From positions 1 to 7,343 of the forward strand of contig JACQHN010000599.1 in the NCBI GenBank assembly GCA_016199015.1: a stretch of 7,343 nt of DNA. Direction: 5' to 3'. This document shows positions 6,537 through 7,343 of the stretch, piece by piece. The notes beneath the pieces are model-generated. The model saw only the letters and a list, made by a program, of their open reading frames with translations, was not told where the DNA came from and did not search any database. Source of the stretch: Nitrospira defluvii. GTDB taxonomy: Bacteria; Nitrospirota; Nitrospiria; Nitrospirales; Nitrospiraceae. Position 1 is the stretch's first letter. Each line of letters begins with the position of its first letter. The position numbers were made by a program, and so were the translations under genes.

Positions 6537-7343
6537 CTACCGCAGAATCCCGCTCACGATCAGCTCCACCGCCTGCTCAGGATTCAGTCCTCGGGCCATC
6601 AGCGTTTCCAATTCTTTCTTGTCCACGCTCCCGATGGCGGCTTCGTGGGTGACTTTTGCTTCCGGGTGAAAGACCTTCACGATCGGGATCGCGCTCGCCT
6701 GAGCCCGGCCTTGCACGATTTCCATGCAATCCACGTGACCTCGGGCCCCTTTCGCATGGGTTTCGGTGATGCCGGTGATCTCGGCGCGCGCCTCGTTCTC
6801 CAGCACCACGCGCGTTTTGATGAGACTACGTGATCGTTCCCCCGAAGAATCACCGCTTCCTTCAGGCTGATGTTATCGGTCTTGTGCGCAAAGATTTTCG
6901 CGCTGAGTTCGGCGAGGCCCTCCTCCTCCACCTCGACGAAATAATCGATGTCGAGGGTGCCCACTGAACCGGACAGCAATGAGAAGTCTGAAAAATAGCG
7001 GGCCCCGCGGCCGATCTTGATGGTGGCATGAGGCAGCACCTGCATACCGCCATGGGGGCCATGGTAGTGGCCTTCGGTATAGGTCAGCGACGCTCCGGAA
7101 CCGATCGTCATCACGGCCTGCATGCGATGTTGGGCTGCTTGGGCGACGGGGAAGAGGCAGTGGGAGAGGACTCGTGCCTGTGCCCCTTCCTGCATCTGCA
7201 CGTCGATGGCGATCCGCTGCACCCCCGTGGGGTGGGTCAGGCCGAAGCACATGTGAATCGGCTGAGCGATGGTGACGCCCGCCTCAACGACTATTTGTCC
7301 GACAATGGCGTCCGGGGTTTCCTCCAGTTCGACGCGGAGGCCC
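6537..7343 (-). pseudogene. SufB/SufD-family Fe-S cluster assembly protein, frameshifted, 5' partial
   Basis: The gene enters from the right edge on the minus strand and ends with TAG at 6539-6537; about 268 codons are visible. SufB/SufD proteins form the SufBC2D-type scaffold that builds Fe-S clusters in the cytoplasm. The first part (HMCFGLTHPTGVQRI, GHYHGPHGGMQVLPHATIKI, VGTLDIDYFVEVEEEG) is the beta-helix core of the family. The second part (VVLENEARAEITG, then FHPEAKVTHEAAIGSVDKKE and a RGLNPEQAVELIVSGIL end) is the conserved C-terminus, with the THEAAIG region aligning with the functional His/Glu region of SufD/SufB. The two parts lie in different frames. After GNDHV, continuity to SLIKTRVVLE needs one extra base near 6827/6828. 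Either the gene is broken or a base was lost in sequencing. It resembles the shorter SufB/D-like proteins more than full-length SufB; SufB versus SufD is not decided. Confidence 0.85.

Overview
The window looks like part of the chromosome of a GC-rich Gram-negative bacterium that carries a PEP-CTERM/exosortase-type exopolysaccharide (EPS) locus. A long imperfect palindromic repeat at about 1836-2081 resembles dispersed repeats I associate with Nitrospira. That taxonomic placement rests on memory and gene content and was not searched.

Left part (1-5999): four genes run on the + strand. (1) The 3' part of a large TPR-repeat protein of the PrsT type (1-1836; its start lies outside the window). 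(2) After a 366-bp gap filled mostly by the palindromic repeat, a multipass exosortase fused to a C-terminal EpsI-type domain (2203-3789). (3) A CelD/FemAB-like GNAT acyltransferase (3786-4910), whose ATG overlaps the exosortase stop in an ATGA. (4) A WalW/NodB-like polysaccharide deacetylase (4956-5999), starting 45 bp later behind a strong ribosome binding site. Together they suggest an envelope or EPS module: the exosortase would process sorted cargo proteins, while the acyltransferase and deacetylase would modify polysaccharide. No PEP-CTERM-like cargo protein, glycosyltransferase or flippase is visible here.

Middle part (6000-6536): mostly non-coding or decayed. It holds a 79-codon stop-free stretch on the - strand with a protein-like C-terminal half. 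It also holds a convincing small + strand gene (6320-6487, 55 aa) with a strong Shine-Dalgarno sequence and a CxxC zinc-ribbon-like motif. The last residues of the deacetylase read like the beginning of a glycosyltransferase, so the EPS operon may once have continued here.

Right part (6537-7343): on the - strand, the C-terminal part of a SufB/SufD-family Fe-S cluster assembly protein enters from the right edge. It is split by an apparent single-base frameshift near 6827, which could be a true pseudogene lesion or a sequence error. It is functionally unrelated to the EPS genes and converges on them.

The most notable items are the symmetric palindromic element between the TPR and exosortase genes, the small CxxC protein gene, the possible gene remnants at 5937-6244, and the suf frameshift. 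I see no CRISPR array, tRNA, rRNA or intact insertion sequence.
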